From contig QFQB01000084.1 of NCBI GenBank assembly GCA_003241475.1, forward strand, positions 1-10,349: a DNA stretch of 10,349 nt, given 5' to 3'. Below the pieces are notes generated by a model. That model was not told where the DNA came from. It did no database searches and was given only the letters and a program-made list of their open reading frames with translations. The DNA is from Micavibrio aeruginosavorus (GTDB lineage: Bacteria; Pseudomonadota; Alphaproteobacteria; Micavibrionales; Micavibrionaceae). Shown piece after piece: positions 1 through 6,500 of the stretch. Position numbers and translations under genes: made by a program. Each line of letters begins with the position of its first letter. Position 1 is the first letter of the stretch.

Positions 1-1031
1 TGTAGCGTAGTAGCTGTGGCTGCGGCTGCGGCGCCAGCAACAGTTCCGCCAGCCGGTGCGGCGCATGTTCCGCCTTTTTGGAACACGCATCCCGGGTTTG
101 TGCAAACGCCGTCGTCGTATTTATCGCCGGTTGAGCCTACACCACGAATGACTTGAACGCCGGTGAGGATGGCCGGGCCGCAGGCTCCCGGCTCGAGTTT
201 TTCACGAATTTGTGTGAAAGCAACATTCAACGGCACGTGATACGCGTACAACGGATCACCGGTTCCAAAGGCTGTCTCGTTGCGGCTTCGGCGGAACATA
301 TCTAGCCACGTGCTACCCGTAATCGGAGTCGAGTTTGCGCAAGGGGTCGGAAACTGGCGTATATCGTTATGTGTTTCATACCCAGCGACAGCCGTACCTC
401 CTTCAGTGGGGGCTAAATTGATAAAAGGAAAAAATCCGTCAAGATTGAATTGCTGAACATGCAAGAAGTTCATGCATTTTGCCGCGCGCCAGACTTCGTT
501 CATAACGTTGCAGGCATATGTTCGCCCGCGGCTACCGACAGGATTGATTTCTGGAGCTGCTAGCCCGAGATGTTGTCCGCGGCCTCCCAAATACGATCCG
601 ACTGTTGCGGCCTGACCGCGATCAAAGTTTCCCGTCAAATAAGGATCCATTGATTTGTAAACGACGTTGTCCATAGCGAAATCCACGCCCCATGGTTCGC
701 CCCAGGGGATGATCTCTGCGCCGCCGAAATACGTTGTATGGGTGAATAGCACGCCGATATTGGCCGATGCATGCGCGGCAAAACTATCGAAACAGGTATA
801 GTTGAGAATGCTGTCTGCCTTGAAAATAAGATTCTGGTTTTGCATGATTTCGCGCTCTGTCTCAAGACGCGCGCGGGCTTCCATGGTTTGCCACACCTGC
901 GTGTCGCAGGTCTGTTGGGCAATCGCACCGCTAGCGGCGGCTTGGGCGCACGCATTGTTCTTTGCGCCGGGAACAAACAGCACCACGCCCAAAAGAACAA
1001 ATAAGATCAACATGCTGGTCTTGACGTTCAT
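1..1031 (-). CDS. Exported cysteine-rich protein, paralogue of the C-terminal domain of the adjacent M23 peptidase (3' end cut by window edge)
   Basis: Reading the minus strand from an ATG at 1031 gives 343 codons with no stop before the window edge, so the C-terminus is missing. Residues 1-31 form a signal peptide: Lys4, a hydrophobic stretch at about 7-21, and a likely cleavage near ACAQ-A. The mature part aligns with residues 245-479 of the upstream M23 protein. Shared features are Cys42-x4-Trp47, Glu61 at the same offset, Cys174-x6-Trp181-x4-Cys186, Cys231, Cys284-x6-Gly, Cys310-x4-Cys315 and Cys323. The last visible residues (about 325-343) are an Ala/Thr-rich tail that may be a linker. 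The ATG overlaps the stop of the 37-codon ORF before it as ATGA, so translation is probably coupled. No peptidase motif is present. I recognise no named family; a disulfide-bonded periplasmic or secreted role is inference. Confidence 0.85.
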   Translation of the reverse strand, partial: MNVKTSMLILFVLLGVVLFVPGAKNNACAQAAASGAIAQQTCDTQVWQTMEARARLETEREIMQNQNLIFKADSILNYTCFDSFAAHASANIGVLFTHTTYFGGAEIIPWGEPWGVDFAMDNVVYKSMDPYLTGNFDRGQAATVGSYLGGRGQHLGLAAPEINPVGSRGRTYACNVMNEVWRAAKCMNFLHVQQFNLDGFFPFINLAPTEGGTAVAGYETHNDIRQFPTPCANSTPITGSTWLDMFRRSRNETAFGTGDPLYAYHVPLNVAFTQIREKLEPGACGPAILTGVQVIRGVGSTGDKYDDGVCTNPGCVFQKGGTCAAPAGGTVAGAAAAATATTL

Positions 1032-1141
1032 GCCCCTGCCTCTTTCCCTGCACCTACAATGATACCCAAATTCGGGTCCGCTTGGCAAACGATCCCTGCC
1101 GTCAGCGGTTTTTGTCCATAATTGCGTGTTTTTGGCATCAT
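1028..1141 (-). CDS. Small 37-residue ORF coupled to both neighbours
   Basis: The ORF starts at tandem ATG codons (1141 and 1138). It lies 8 bases after the stop of the M23 gene, and its TGA overlaps the ATG of the following gene as ATGA. A purine-rich AAGAGAG sits about 5 to 8 bases before the first ATG and can serve as a ribosome binding site. The product begins MMPKTRNYGQ, has one cysteine (residue 20) and ends in a Gly/Ala-rich stretch (GIIVGAGKEAGA). It has no signal peptide or membrane segment. It may be a real small protein or a translated spacer that delivers ribosomes to the next gene, which has no good binding site outside this ORF. I recognise no family. Spacing and overlap are seen directly; a function beyond coupling is unknown. 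Confidence 0.5.
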   Translation of the reverse strand: MMPKTRNYGQKPLTAGIVCQADPNLGIIVGAGKEAGA

Positions 1142-1149
1142 GATCTCTC

Positions 1150-2592
1150 TTATTCGCATGTGCCAAGGCCCGCTACACCGGGGTTTTGATAACTGCAACC
1201 TGCCGTAAGGCAAAGGGCATCGGTATAAGTGCGCATTTCGGAAATCTGGCCAGCGCCATAACGACGTGAAACCGTGACACCGGTTGGAACCGGGGGAGCG
1301 CATCCGCCGGCAATTTCGGGGTCCAGCAGATCGTAATGCGTAACCAGCGGGGAGAATTCGACTTCTGCGCCTTTTGCCGTATCGATCATGGCTTGGGTTA
1401 TTCCGCTGTCTTCGCACTCATAGCCTGCAGGATAAGCGCGAGGATCATTATCAATGAGATCTTCAAACTTATAGAACAACGGCTGATCAGTGACGTTAAG
1501 GCATTTTGCTTGTTGCCAAACCTGTGCCATCAAACCGCAGTTAAAATAATCTGCCTGCGTTTCAACATTGAGATCTGTTGCTGGTGAATTGGGAGCCTCA
1601 AGAAGCCCACCTAGGAAAGAATGATGAAAGCTACCATCAATAAATTCAAACATGCTTTCAGCGGCGTTGGTGATCGCCCCATCCAAAGATCCGGCGCCCA
1701 TTCCGATGTTAACGGTAACTTCACGACCAATGATATCGACTTGTCTATTTTCCCAACGTGTTGTCGTACTAATTGCGATGTAACGCTCGTTCATGAGCAT
1801 TTCGCGCCGCGTTTGCAAGATTGCCTGGTTGACCATGGCTGTCCATGTATCGGTGCCGCAACCTGTGAGTTCGTTTTCGGTCTCGCCAGAAAGATCCGGA
1901 CCTTCTTGTGTTGGTGGAAGCTCAACCGGCGGCATGCCTGATGCCGCCCCGCCGACGGGCGGTGTAGGCGCAGGCGTATTTACGGTCGTGCCGGGCGGGC
2001 TGACTTCGGGAGGCTTTGTGGCCGGATTGGTTCCGCCGCCGCCGCCGCCGCCGCCTTTCGCCTTAGCGTCGGCCAGCAATTGGGCGCGTACTTGCTCATC
2101 GCAAAGATTTTTGCCGTAGGCTTCCTCGGCGTCAACGTTTGTTCCGTTGATTTTCACTTCGAAGTGAAGGTGCCCCCCTGTCGATCCGCCGGTATTGCCG
2201 GAAGTTACGGTGGTTGTTCCGGTTGTATTCGCGCAAGTCTGAAGGTGCATGTAAACGAGAGTGACGCCGCAGGCCATTGCAACCGTAGCCATGTTCCCTG
2301 CGCCGCCGCTTCCGTAATGGCAGTCTATAACTGTGCCAGGCGTGGAAACTTTTGTTCCGACAGCTAAGGGGTAATCTGTTCCATAGTGCATACGCGGTTT
2401 TCCGGTTACAGGGTGGATGCTTCGGAAGTGAAAATCATCTGAAGGCGTTCCCGATACCGGCGGACGAATAATCACGGAAGATGCCTGCGCATACAGTGCG
2501 ACAGGGTACAAAGCGGCAAACAGCATAATCGCCAGCACGAGGCCGTTGCTCTTTTTTGTTCTGCTTTGCGTGTTTCTCTCTCTTGCCGTCAT
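1150..2592 (-). CDS. Exported M23 (LytM-type) metallopeptidase with polyglycine/proline linker and cysteine-rich C-terminal domain
   Basis: This 480-residue protein has three parts. Residues 1-36 are a signal peptide (RTKK then a hydrophobic stretch, cleavage near ALYAQA). Residues about 40-165 are an M23 zinc endopeptidase domain with a complete active site: HYGTD (His69, Asp73), YMH (His116) and HLHFE (His141, His143). Family knowledge assigns His69, Asp73 and His143 to zinc and His116 and His141 to catalysis, so cutting of peptidoglycan cross-bridges in the periplasm is the expected reaction. Residues 180-242 are a flexible linker with eight consecutive glycines followed by a Pro/Thr-rich stretch. 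Residues 245-479 form a cysteine-rich domain shared with the protein two ORFs downstream. The start ATG lies 13 bases after the preceding stop, with AAGG about 8 bases upstream. The peptidase call is firm; the role of the C-terminal domain is unknown. Confidence 0.92.
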   Translation of the reverse strand: MTARERNTQSRTKKSNGLVLAIMLFAALYPVALYAQASSVIIRPPVSGTPSDDFHFRSIHPVTGKPRMHYGTDYPLAVGTKVSTPGTVIDCHYGSGGAGNMATVAMACGVTLVYMHLQTCANTTGTTTVTSGNTGGSTGGHLHFEVKINGTNVDAEEAYGKNLCDEQVRAQLLADAKAKGGGGGGGGTNPATKPPEVSPPGTTVNTPAPTPPVGGAASGMPPVELPPTQEGPDLSGETENELTGCGTDTWTAMVNQAILQTRREMLMNERYIAISTTTRWENRQVDIIGREVTVNIGMGAGSLDGAITNAAESMFEFIDGSFHHSFLGGLLEAPNSPATDLNVETQADYFNCGLMAQVWQQAKCLNVTDQPLFYKFEDLIDNDPRAYPAGYECEDSGITQAMIDTAKGAEVEFSPLVTHYDLLDPEIAGGCAPPVPTGVTVSRRYGAGQISEMRTYTDALCLTAGCSYQNPGVAGLGTCE

Positions 2593-2605
2593 CCCCTAAA
2601 CCTTA

Positions 2606-3199
2606 TTATTGTTTTTTTGCCGGAGCGACGAGTTCTTCCGGCTTGGGATTTCGTGATGGACCTCTAAGGACGTAAGCGTCCTTTGTTTTATCGTAGGCGA
2701 ATGTATCAAACAGTTCAGGACGGCGCGCGTCGTTGAATGCCTTCAAAGTCCAGTAGCCGTTGATGACCTGATCGCCGCGATCCAGGCTGGCTGTCCAGAT
2801 CACGCCGAGACGGTGTATTTTTTTGCCGCGTACTTCCAGAATGTAGTGGGGGCAGGCGATGTCTAGTTTGCAAATGTAATTATGGTCCTCATTGATTTCG
2901 GTGCCGGCGGCGATGATCTCCGGCACCTTGTCATCGTTCAGATCATATTCGGCGAGTTCCAGAAGCGGATTGGTATTCAAGGGAAATTTGTTGCGACGGT
3001 CGAATTCAGTCCCGTTGTAGGTGTCGTCCATGGAGCTTCGGGCGACATCATAGGCCGGATTGCCGTCAGGATTTTGTTCATATTCGAATTGGAAATATTT
3101 TGTCAGAACGGGAAATTGCTCATTTTGGGCATGCGTACACGCCGAGAAGGCCACTGTGAGCACTGCCGCGGCGAAAATGGTTTTGAGCGTCCGTAGCAT
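2606..3199 (-). CDS. Exported protein with DxNxDxxxE loop and CKx4CP motif, paralogue of the next gene upstream
   Basis: I chose the ATG at 3199 (197 residues) because it places a signal peptide at the N-terminus: LRTLK, then a hydrophobic core, then SACTHAQ. The reading frame stays open upstream to 3442, but that part overlaps the preceding gene and does not look like protein. Cys21 is a weak lipobox candidate because Phe sits at -3; signal peptidase I cleavage after THA is the alternative. The mature protein contains Asp86-x-Asn88-x-Asp90-x3-Glu94, the spacing of a calcium-binding loop like those in EF-hand or FG-GAP proteins, followed by Cys110-Lys-x4-Cys116-Pro. The same arrangement occurs in the neighbouring gene at 3276-3725. 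A GAGGGG lies 13-18 bases before the start. I recognise no named family. The stop is 13 bases before the M23 gene, so the two are probably expressed together. Confidence 0.8.
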   Translation of the reverse strand: MLRTLKTIFAAAVLTVAFSACTHAQNEQFPVLTKYFQFEYEQNPDGNPAYDVARSSMDDTYNGTEFDRRNKFPLNTNPLLELAEYDLNDDKVPEIIAAGTEINEDHNYICKLDIACPHYILEVRGKKIHRLGVIWTASLDRGDQVINGYWTLKAFNDARRPELFDTFAYDKTKDAYVLRGPSRNPKPEELVAPAKKQ

Positions 3200-3275
3200 C
3201 AACGAAACAGTCCCCTCGTGCCAGATTTTTCCCATATCCATCATAAGCCTTTTAACCTCTTGGGCGCAAAATTGG

Positions 3276-3725
3276 TCATTCGGGGCGGAAGCGGAGGTCC
3301 GCAGGGGTCCAGACATAGGTTTGATACGTGAAATCATTGTTCTTTTCATTATAGACCAACAACTTGCGCACTCCATACTGCTTTTCATCGGAAATCCCGA
3401 TCTTTCTTGCTGTGAATTCACCGAGCAACATAGGGAGCCCATCGCTTAAGCCTGCTACGATATAGGGGCAATTCGCGTTTGCCTTGCAGGATGGGGTTGG
3501 CTCTTGAAATATTATCCATTCTTCTACGCCGTCGCCGTTTAGGTCTATGGCGGCGATAGACGCAGGGAGCGCCGGTGTCTGTCTGCCTAATCTTTCAAGA
3601 TAGTCGAGCACTTCTGTCTCGCGGAAATTTTTGGGGCCGCTGTGGAAAAAGAGAGGCTCTGTTGCGTAGGCAACGGAACTCAAGATCGTAAGAAAAGCAA
3701 AGAGTGTTAGGCGAGCAAACAGCAT
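3276..3725 (-). CDS. Small exported protein with DLNGDG loop and CKx4CP motif
   Basis: The 149-residue form starting at ATG 3725 begins directly with a good signal peptide (LFARL then a hydrophobic core, cleavage near VAYA-TEP). In-frame alternatives are ATG 3752 and TTG 3761; none has a clear ribosome binding site, so the start is uncertain. The mature protein carries Asp61-x-Asn63-x-Asp65-x3-Glu69 (DLNGDGVEEW), a calcium-loop-like motif, then Cys80-Lys-x4-Cys86-Pro. The spacing within each motif is identical to that in the next gene downstream, so the two appear to be diverged paralogues; this copy is shorter. It begins about 53 bases after the DUF3126 gene and is probably in the same transcription unit, since no terminator is visible between them. 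No function can be assigned; periplasmic location is inferred from the signal peptide. Confidence 0.78.
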   Translation of the reverse strand: MLFARLTLFAFLTILSSVAYATEPLFFHSGPKNFRETEVLDYLERLGRQTPALPASIAAIDLNGDGVEEWIIFQEPTPSCKANANCPYIVAGLSDGLPMLLGEFTARKIGISDEKQYGVRKLLVYNEKNNDFTYQTYVWTPADLRFRPE

Positions 3726-3778
3726 GCGCGGCAGTGTATCAGCGGTGCGCATGGCGGGCAAAGGGTGAAGAGGTTTTT

Positions 3779-3997
3779 TTAGCCTTCGAGATCAATATCC
3801 AGAATGGACATGTTGAAGTCGAACGAGGTTTCACCGTCTTCTTCATTCTTGTAGCAGATGCCCAGAAATTCGCCGTTGAGCAGGATTTCGATGGAGTCGG
3901 CGGCCTGCGCCCGCGGCTTTACCCCGATGGCAGGATTGCCGAAGGTACGGCGAAGATAATCCTGAACCTTGATCATTTCGTCCGGGGTGAATTGCAT
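3779..3997 (-). CDS. DUF3126 family protein
   Basis: This 72-residue cytosolic protein matches my memory of the DUF3126 family of small alphaproteobacterial proteins. It has an N-terminal helix with PDEMIKVQDYLRR and FGNP, a central strand region with IEILLNGEFLGI, an acidic EEDGE turn, and the closing motif FNMSILDIDLE. Length is normal and no domain is missing. The start is well supported: AGGAG lies 6 bases before the ATG and overlaps the TAG stop of olsA, so translation is probably coupled to olsA. The biochemical role of the family is unknown to me. Its position directly behind the aminolipid genes may reflect shared transcription rather than shared function. Confidence 0.88.
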   Translation of the reverse strand: MQFTPDEMIKVQDYLRRTFGNPAIGVKPRAQAADSIEILLNGEFLGICYKNEEDGETSFDFNMSILDIDLEG

Positions 3998-4005
3998 GGC
4001 GGCTC

Positions 4006-4815
4006 CTAAAATGTAGCGTGTTGTTTTTGCGTTTCGGGGAGAACGTATTCTGGCGAGGGGGATAAATCAAGTCCCTTTACCACGTCTTCATAACAAGCAT
4101 TGCAAAGTTCTTTTCTATTTTGAAAAGAGTGGGATAAAAATGGTTTTTGAAATGTAAGTTTAATTACGCCGCCTTTCATTTTGGCGAAGTTCCATAAATG
4201 CGGCATAAGGTCCATATCGCCGTACCATGTATATTGGTCGCGCAACGCATCCGTTATGTTCGTTTCTTTATCCAGTTCCATGAGGGAAAGGGTAAATGGC
4301 TGGATTATGGTTTTATGCTTTAGAAAAATTTCAAAAGCACTTGATCTAAATGGAATAATTTGCTTTCCGTTTGAGGAAGTTCCTTCTGCGAAAAAGATCA
4401 GGGGGGAGGGCTCATTCAATCGGTCCTCCAGACGTTTTGCGGCTTCGGCGGCTTCGGCCGGATTGCGGCTGATATACAAGGTGCGTCCGGCCTTGCCGAC
4501 GATCCCGAAAAAAGGCCAGTTCTCGATGTCCTTTTTGGCAACGAAGGCGGCGGGAATGACGCTTCCGATCGTGCAGATATCCATATAGGAAATATGGTTG
4601 CCGACATAGATGACGTTCTGGCCGGTGGCCATTGGTTCTCCTTCGACAATAACTTTCATGCCCATGAGCCAAGCGCAGAATTTGTGATAGGCGCGGGGGT
4701 ACGCAAAGGCCATCGGTCCTGTTGTAAAGCTCAGCACGATTTTTTGATAAATCACTGTAAAAACGCCGGACAAAAAGAACAGGCCCAGCCGCAGAACGGC
4801 AATCGCGCTACGCAT
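4006..4815 (-). CDS. olsA: 1-acyl-sn-glycerol-3-phosphate acyltransferase (PlsC family), probable OlsA
   Basis: This 269-residue membrane-associated acyltransferase has an N-terminal membrane segment (about 8-28) and the PlsC-family motifs in order: NHISYMD (His74 and Asp79, the catalytic HX4D pair), FFGIVGKAGR around 102-111, FFAEGTSS (Glu144-Gly145-Thr146) and IQPF near 171. OlsA enzymes esterify the hydroxyl of lyso-ornithine lipid using acyl-ACP, the second step after OlsB; plain lysophosphatidate acylation is the alternative. I chose ATG 4815 because it begins directly before the membrane segment and sits 2 bases after the olsB stop. A frame extending upstream to 4962 lies inside olsB and is not real. 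No Shine-Dalgarno is visible, which fits coupling to olsB. The 3' part (about 4080-4360) is clearly more AT-rich than its surroundings. Confidence 0.88.
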   Translation of the reverse strand: MRSAIAVLRLGLFFLSGVFTVIYQKIVLSFTTGPMAFAYPRAYHKFCAWLMGMKVIVEGEPMATGQNVIYVGNHISYMDICTIGSVIPAAFVAKKDIENWPFFGIVGKAGRTLYISRNPAEAAEAAKRLEDRLNEPSPLIFFAEGTSSNGKQIIPFRSSAFEIFLKHKTIIQPFTLSLMELDKETNITDALRDQYTWYGDMDLMPHLWNFAKMKGGVIKLTFQKPFLSHSFQNRKELCNACYEDVVKGLDLSPSPEYVLPETQKQHATF

Positions 4816-4817
4816 GG

Positions 4818-5660
4818 TCAGGAGGTAACCTTGGCAGGAACGCGATCGGCAAAGCTGTTGTCGATGCGGATGCCGCCGTTGGTTTTGCGCTGATAGTGTT
4901 TGAGATATTTGTCGGTCACAAGATGCGTCGGCATAACAATACAAACGTCGATCGATCCCCATTGATAATCGATGATCGCGCCTTCACCGATGCTGGCGCC
5001 CAAGCGAAGGTAGCCTTTTACCAGTGGGGGGAGTGATGCAAAAACTCTTTTGGCATCAATATTTTCTTTTGGGATCAGATTCATCTCGATATAGCGGCTC
5101 TCAAGCGCGCGGGGACGCAGTTCCGGCGCCGCCAAGTGGTAATGATAGAGATAGGAAAGTTGTTCTGCTACGGCTTGAGGGTCCGTTCCGGGAATGCTTG
5201 CGCAACCGAACATCAGGCCGATGTTATATTCGGCGACATAATGCGCGATACCTTCCCAAAGCTTTTGCAGGACGGGGCGCGTACGGTATGGAGCGAGTAC
5301 GCAGGAGCGGCCAAGTTCGAGCAACTCGGCACCACTGTTAAGTAGCGGCGATATGTCGAATTCACTATCGGTATAAAACTTGCCGAATTTATCCGCCACC
5401 TCGCGGCGCATCATGCGGTATGTGCCGACAATGCGTTCATCTTTGGGCAGGCTGTCGTCTAGGACGATCAGGTGATCCATGACTGCGTCATATTCATCGA
5501 AATCCATTTTCAGGACGGACATTTTCTCGTCGGCCACAGCGTTTTGTTCTTCGTAAAATACCGCATAGCGCAGGCGCTGCGAGGCTTCTATTTCTGCCGC
5601 GGTGGTCGCGATACGAACGGAAACCTTGTCTTCGATTTGATCTGTAATTGTGTCTGCCAT
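4818..5660 (-). CDS. olsB: Hemolysin-like GNAT N-acyltransferase, probable L-ornithine N-acyltransferase OlsB
   Basis: This 280-residue protein has the hallmarks of the OlsB family: RLRYAVFYEE near the N-terminus, an Asp-rich FDEYDAVMDHL segment, ELGRSCV in the acyl-donor region, LMFGCASIPGTDP, and a C-terminal block with LPPLVKGYLRLGA followed by GAIIDYQWGSIDVCIV. OlsB transfers a 3-hydroxyacyl group from ACP to the alpha-amino group of ornithine, giving lyso-ornithine lipid at the inner membrane. Related enzymes use other amino acids such as glycine or glutamine, so substrate is not certain. ATG 5660 is preferred; GTG 5666 is an in-frame alternative two codons upstream. Neither has a strong ribosome binding site. 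The gene heads the minus-strand series and is followed 2 bases later by olsA, the expected partner. Confidence 0.9.
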   Translation of the reverse strand: MADTITDQIEDKVSVRIATTAAEIEASQRLRYAVFYEEQNAVADEKMSVLKMDFDEYDAVMDHLIVLDDSLPKDERIVGTYRMMRREVADKFGKFYTDSEFDISPLLNSGAELLELGRSCVLAPYRTRPVLQKLWEGIAHYVAEYNIGLMFGCASIPGTDPQAVAEQLSYLYHYHLAAPELRPRALESRYIEMNLIPKENIDAKRVFASLPPLVKGYLRLGASIGEGAIIDYQWGSIDVCIVMPTHLVTDKYLKHYQRKTNGGIRIDNSFADRVPAKVTS

Positions 5661-5892
5661 TACCACTTGAGCCGTGCCCGTTCAGGGAGTGCTGTCTGCA
5701 TGCGTCGATGATGCCTTTGTGCCCTGCAAAACGAAAGTGTTTTCTAAGGTTTTGTCGGGGTTTTGCCAGCATATCTATCGGGATTTCCGCGATCCCACAA
5801 TCAAAGATTTTCATGCTGTCGGCATGTACAAAAACCTCCTGATATTAGAAGGTGTTACTATACATAGCGGGAGCATCTGGTTAAGCTGGGGC
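5661..5892. promoter_or_regulatory. Divergent intergenic region between olsB and the tyrosine phosphatase, with an orphan strong Shine-Dalgarno
   Basis: This 232-base gap must hold promoters for both directions. On the minus strand a perfect AGGAGG (plus-strand cctcct at 5835-5840) is followed after 9 bases by ATG 5825, which opens a 4-codon frame (MPTA, stop 5811-5813). That stop overlaps ATG 5814 of a longer frame that runs into olsB out of frame to 5494. This resembles a translated leader upstream of olsB, but coding of the longer frame is unproven. On the plus strand TATACA at 5859-5864 is a possible -10 element for the phosphatase, without a convincing -35. Confidence 0.35.
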
Positions 5893-6372
5893 ATGGCCGC
5901 CAATCAGGAAAAAATCGGTGTTTTGTTCGTTTGTACGGGGAATATCTGCCGCTCCCCGACAGCGGAAGCCGTTTTCCGCCATTTGCTGTGCGAATCGGGT
6001 TTGGAAGACCGCTTCTTGATCGATTCCGCCGGAACGCATGGATATCACATCGGTGATCCTCCCGACCCCAGGTCTATTGTCACGGCGCTGAGGCGAGGGG
6101 TGGATATGCGAAATTTGCGGGCGCGGCAGTTTGAGACTGACGATTTTGGTACATTCGATTACATTCTGGCCATGGATGCCGGACATCATGCTTTTCTAGA
6201 CAGATTGGCGAGGGGCGCCGGCCGCGGCTCATTGTCCATGTTTTTATCGGCTTTGCGGGACGTTCCGGACCCTTACTATGGGGGCCAGAAGGATTTTGAT
6301 TTGGTTTATGAGTTGGTTGAAGAGGGGGCCAAAACGCTTTTGGCTACTATCCGTACTAGGCACGGGCTGTAA
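5893..6372 (+). CDS. Low-molecular-weight protein tyrosine phosphatase
   Basis: This 159-residue cytosolic phosphatase has the complete family signature. The P-loop CTGNICRSP runs from Cys14 (nucleophile) to Arg20 (phosphate binding), IDSAGTHGYHIGDPPDPR follows at 43-60, and the C-terminal DPYYGG provides Asp126 as general acid. Length is typical of the family. Bacterial members dephosphorylate protein tyrosine or arginine, often on exopolysaccharide-export kinases; no kinase is in this window, so the substrate is unknown. The frame stays open upstream to before 5674, but ATG 5893 gives the usual short lead before the first strand. A GGGG lies directly before the start and GGGAG about 20 bases upstream. 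It is transcribed divergently from olsB. Confidence 0.93.
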   Translation: MAANQEKIGVLFVCTGNICRSPTAEAVFRHLLCESGLEDRFLIDSAGTHGYHIGDPPDPRSIVTALRRGVDMRNLRARQFETDDFGTFDYILAMDAGHHAFLDRLARGAGRGSLSMFLSALRDVPDPYYGGQKDFDLVYELVEEGAKTLLATIRTRHGL

Positions 6373-6388
6373 TTTTTGTAATTTTATT

Positions 6389-6409
6389 TCAAAAATTAGG
6401 CATTTTTGA
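6389..6409 (+). terminator. Weak AT-rich inverted repeat after the phosphatase gene
   Basis: TCAAAAAT (6389-6396) and ATTTTTGA (6402-6409) can pair around a TAGGC loop, 16 bases after the phosphatase stop. The stem is nearly all A-T and no T run follows, so it is a poor intrinsic terminator. It may instead be chance in an AT-rich spacer. Confidence 0.2.
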
Positions 6410-6469
6410 GGTTAGCGCCCTAAAACTTGTAAAAAAACAAAGTATATCGCATTTTTTTCAAAAGTATTG

Positions 6470-6500
6470 TTGACTCGCTTCATAAAATATGGAATATATG
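6470..6500 (+). promoter_or_regulatory. Possible promoter for a small RNA
   Basis: TTGACT at 6470-6475 is a good -35 element. Possible -10 elements are AATATA (6493-6498, spacer 17) or TATATG (6495-6500, spacer 19); both are imperfect. It lies about 115 bases before a strong terminator with no protein gene between, and is preceded by an AT-rich stretch. Confidence 0.35.

Noticed and set aside
635..1000. Minus-strand 121-residue frame within the first gene
   Set aside because: It overlaps, out of frame, the long cysteine-rich reading frame, which has a signal peptide and clear homology to the M23 neighbour.
3200..3442. 81-residue N-terminal extension of the DxNxDxxxE protein
   Set aside because: It overlaps the end of the preceding gene, has a Cys/Ser/Met-rich composition, and would bury the signal peptide that begins at 3199.
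4816..4962. Longer N-terminus for olsA
   Set aside because: It lies inside olsB in another frame and would put about 50 polar residues before the membrane segment; ATG 4815 fits the family.
5674..5892. 73-residue extension of the tyrosine phosphatase
   Set aside because: The family starts a few residues before the first strand and P-loop. ATG 5893 gives a normal length, and the extension resembles no domain.
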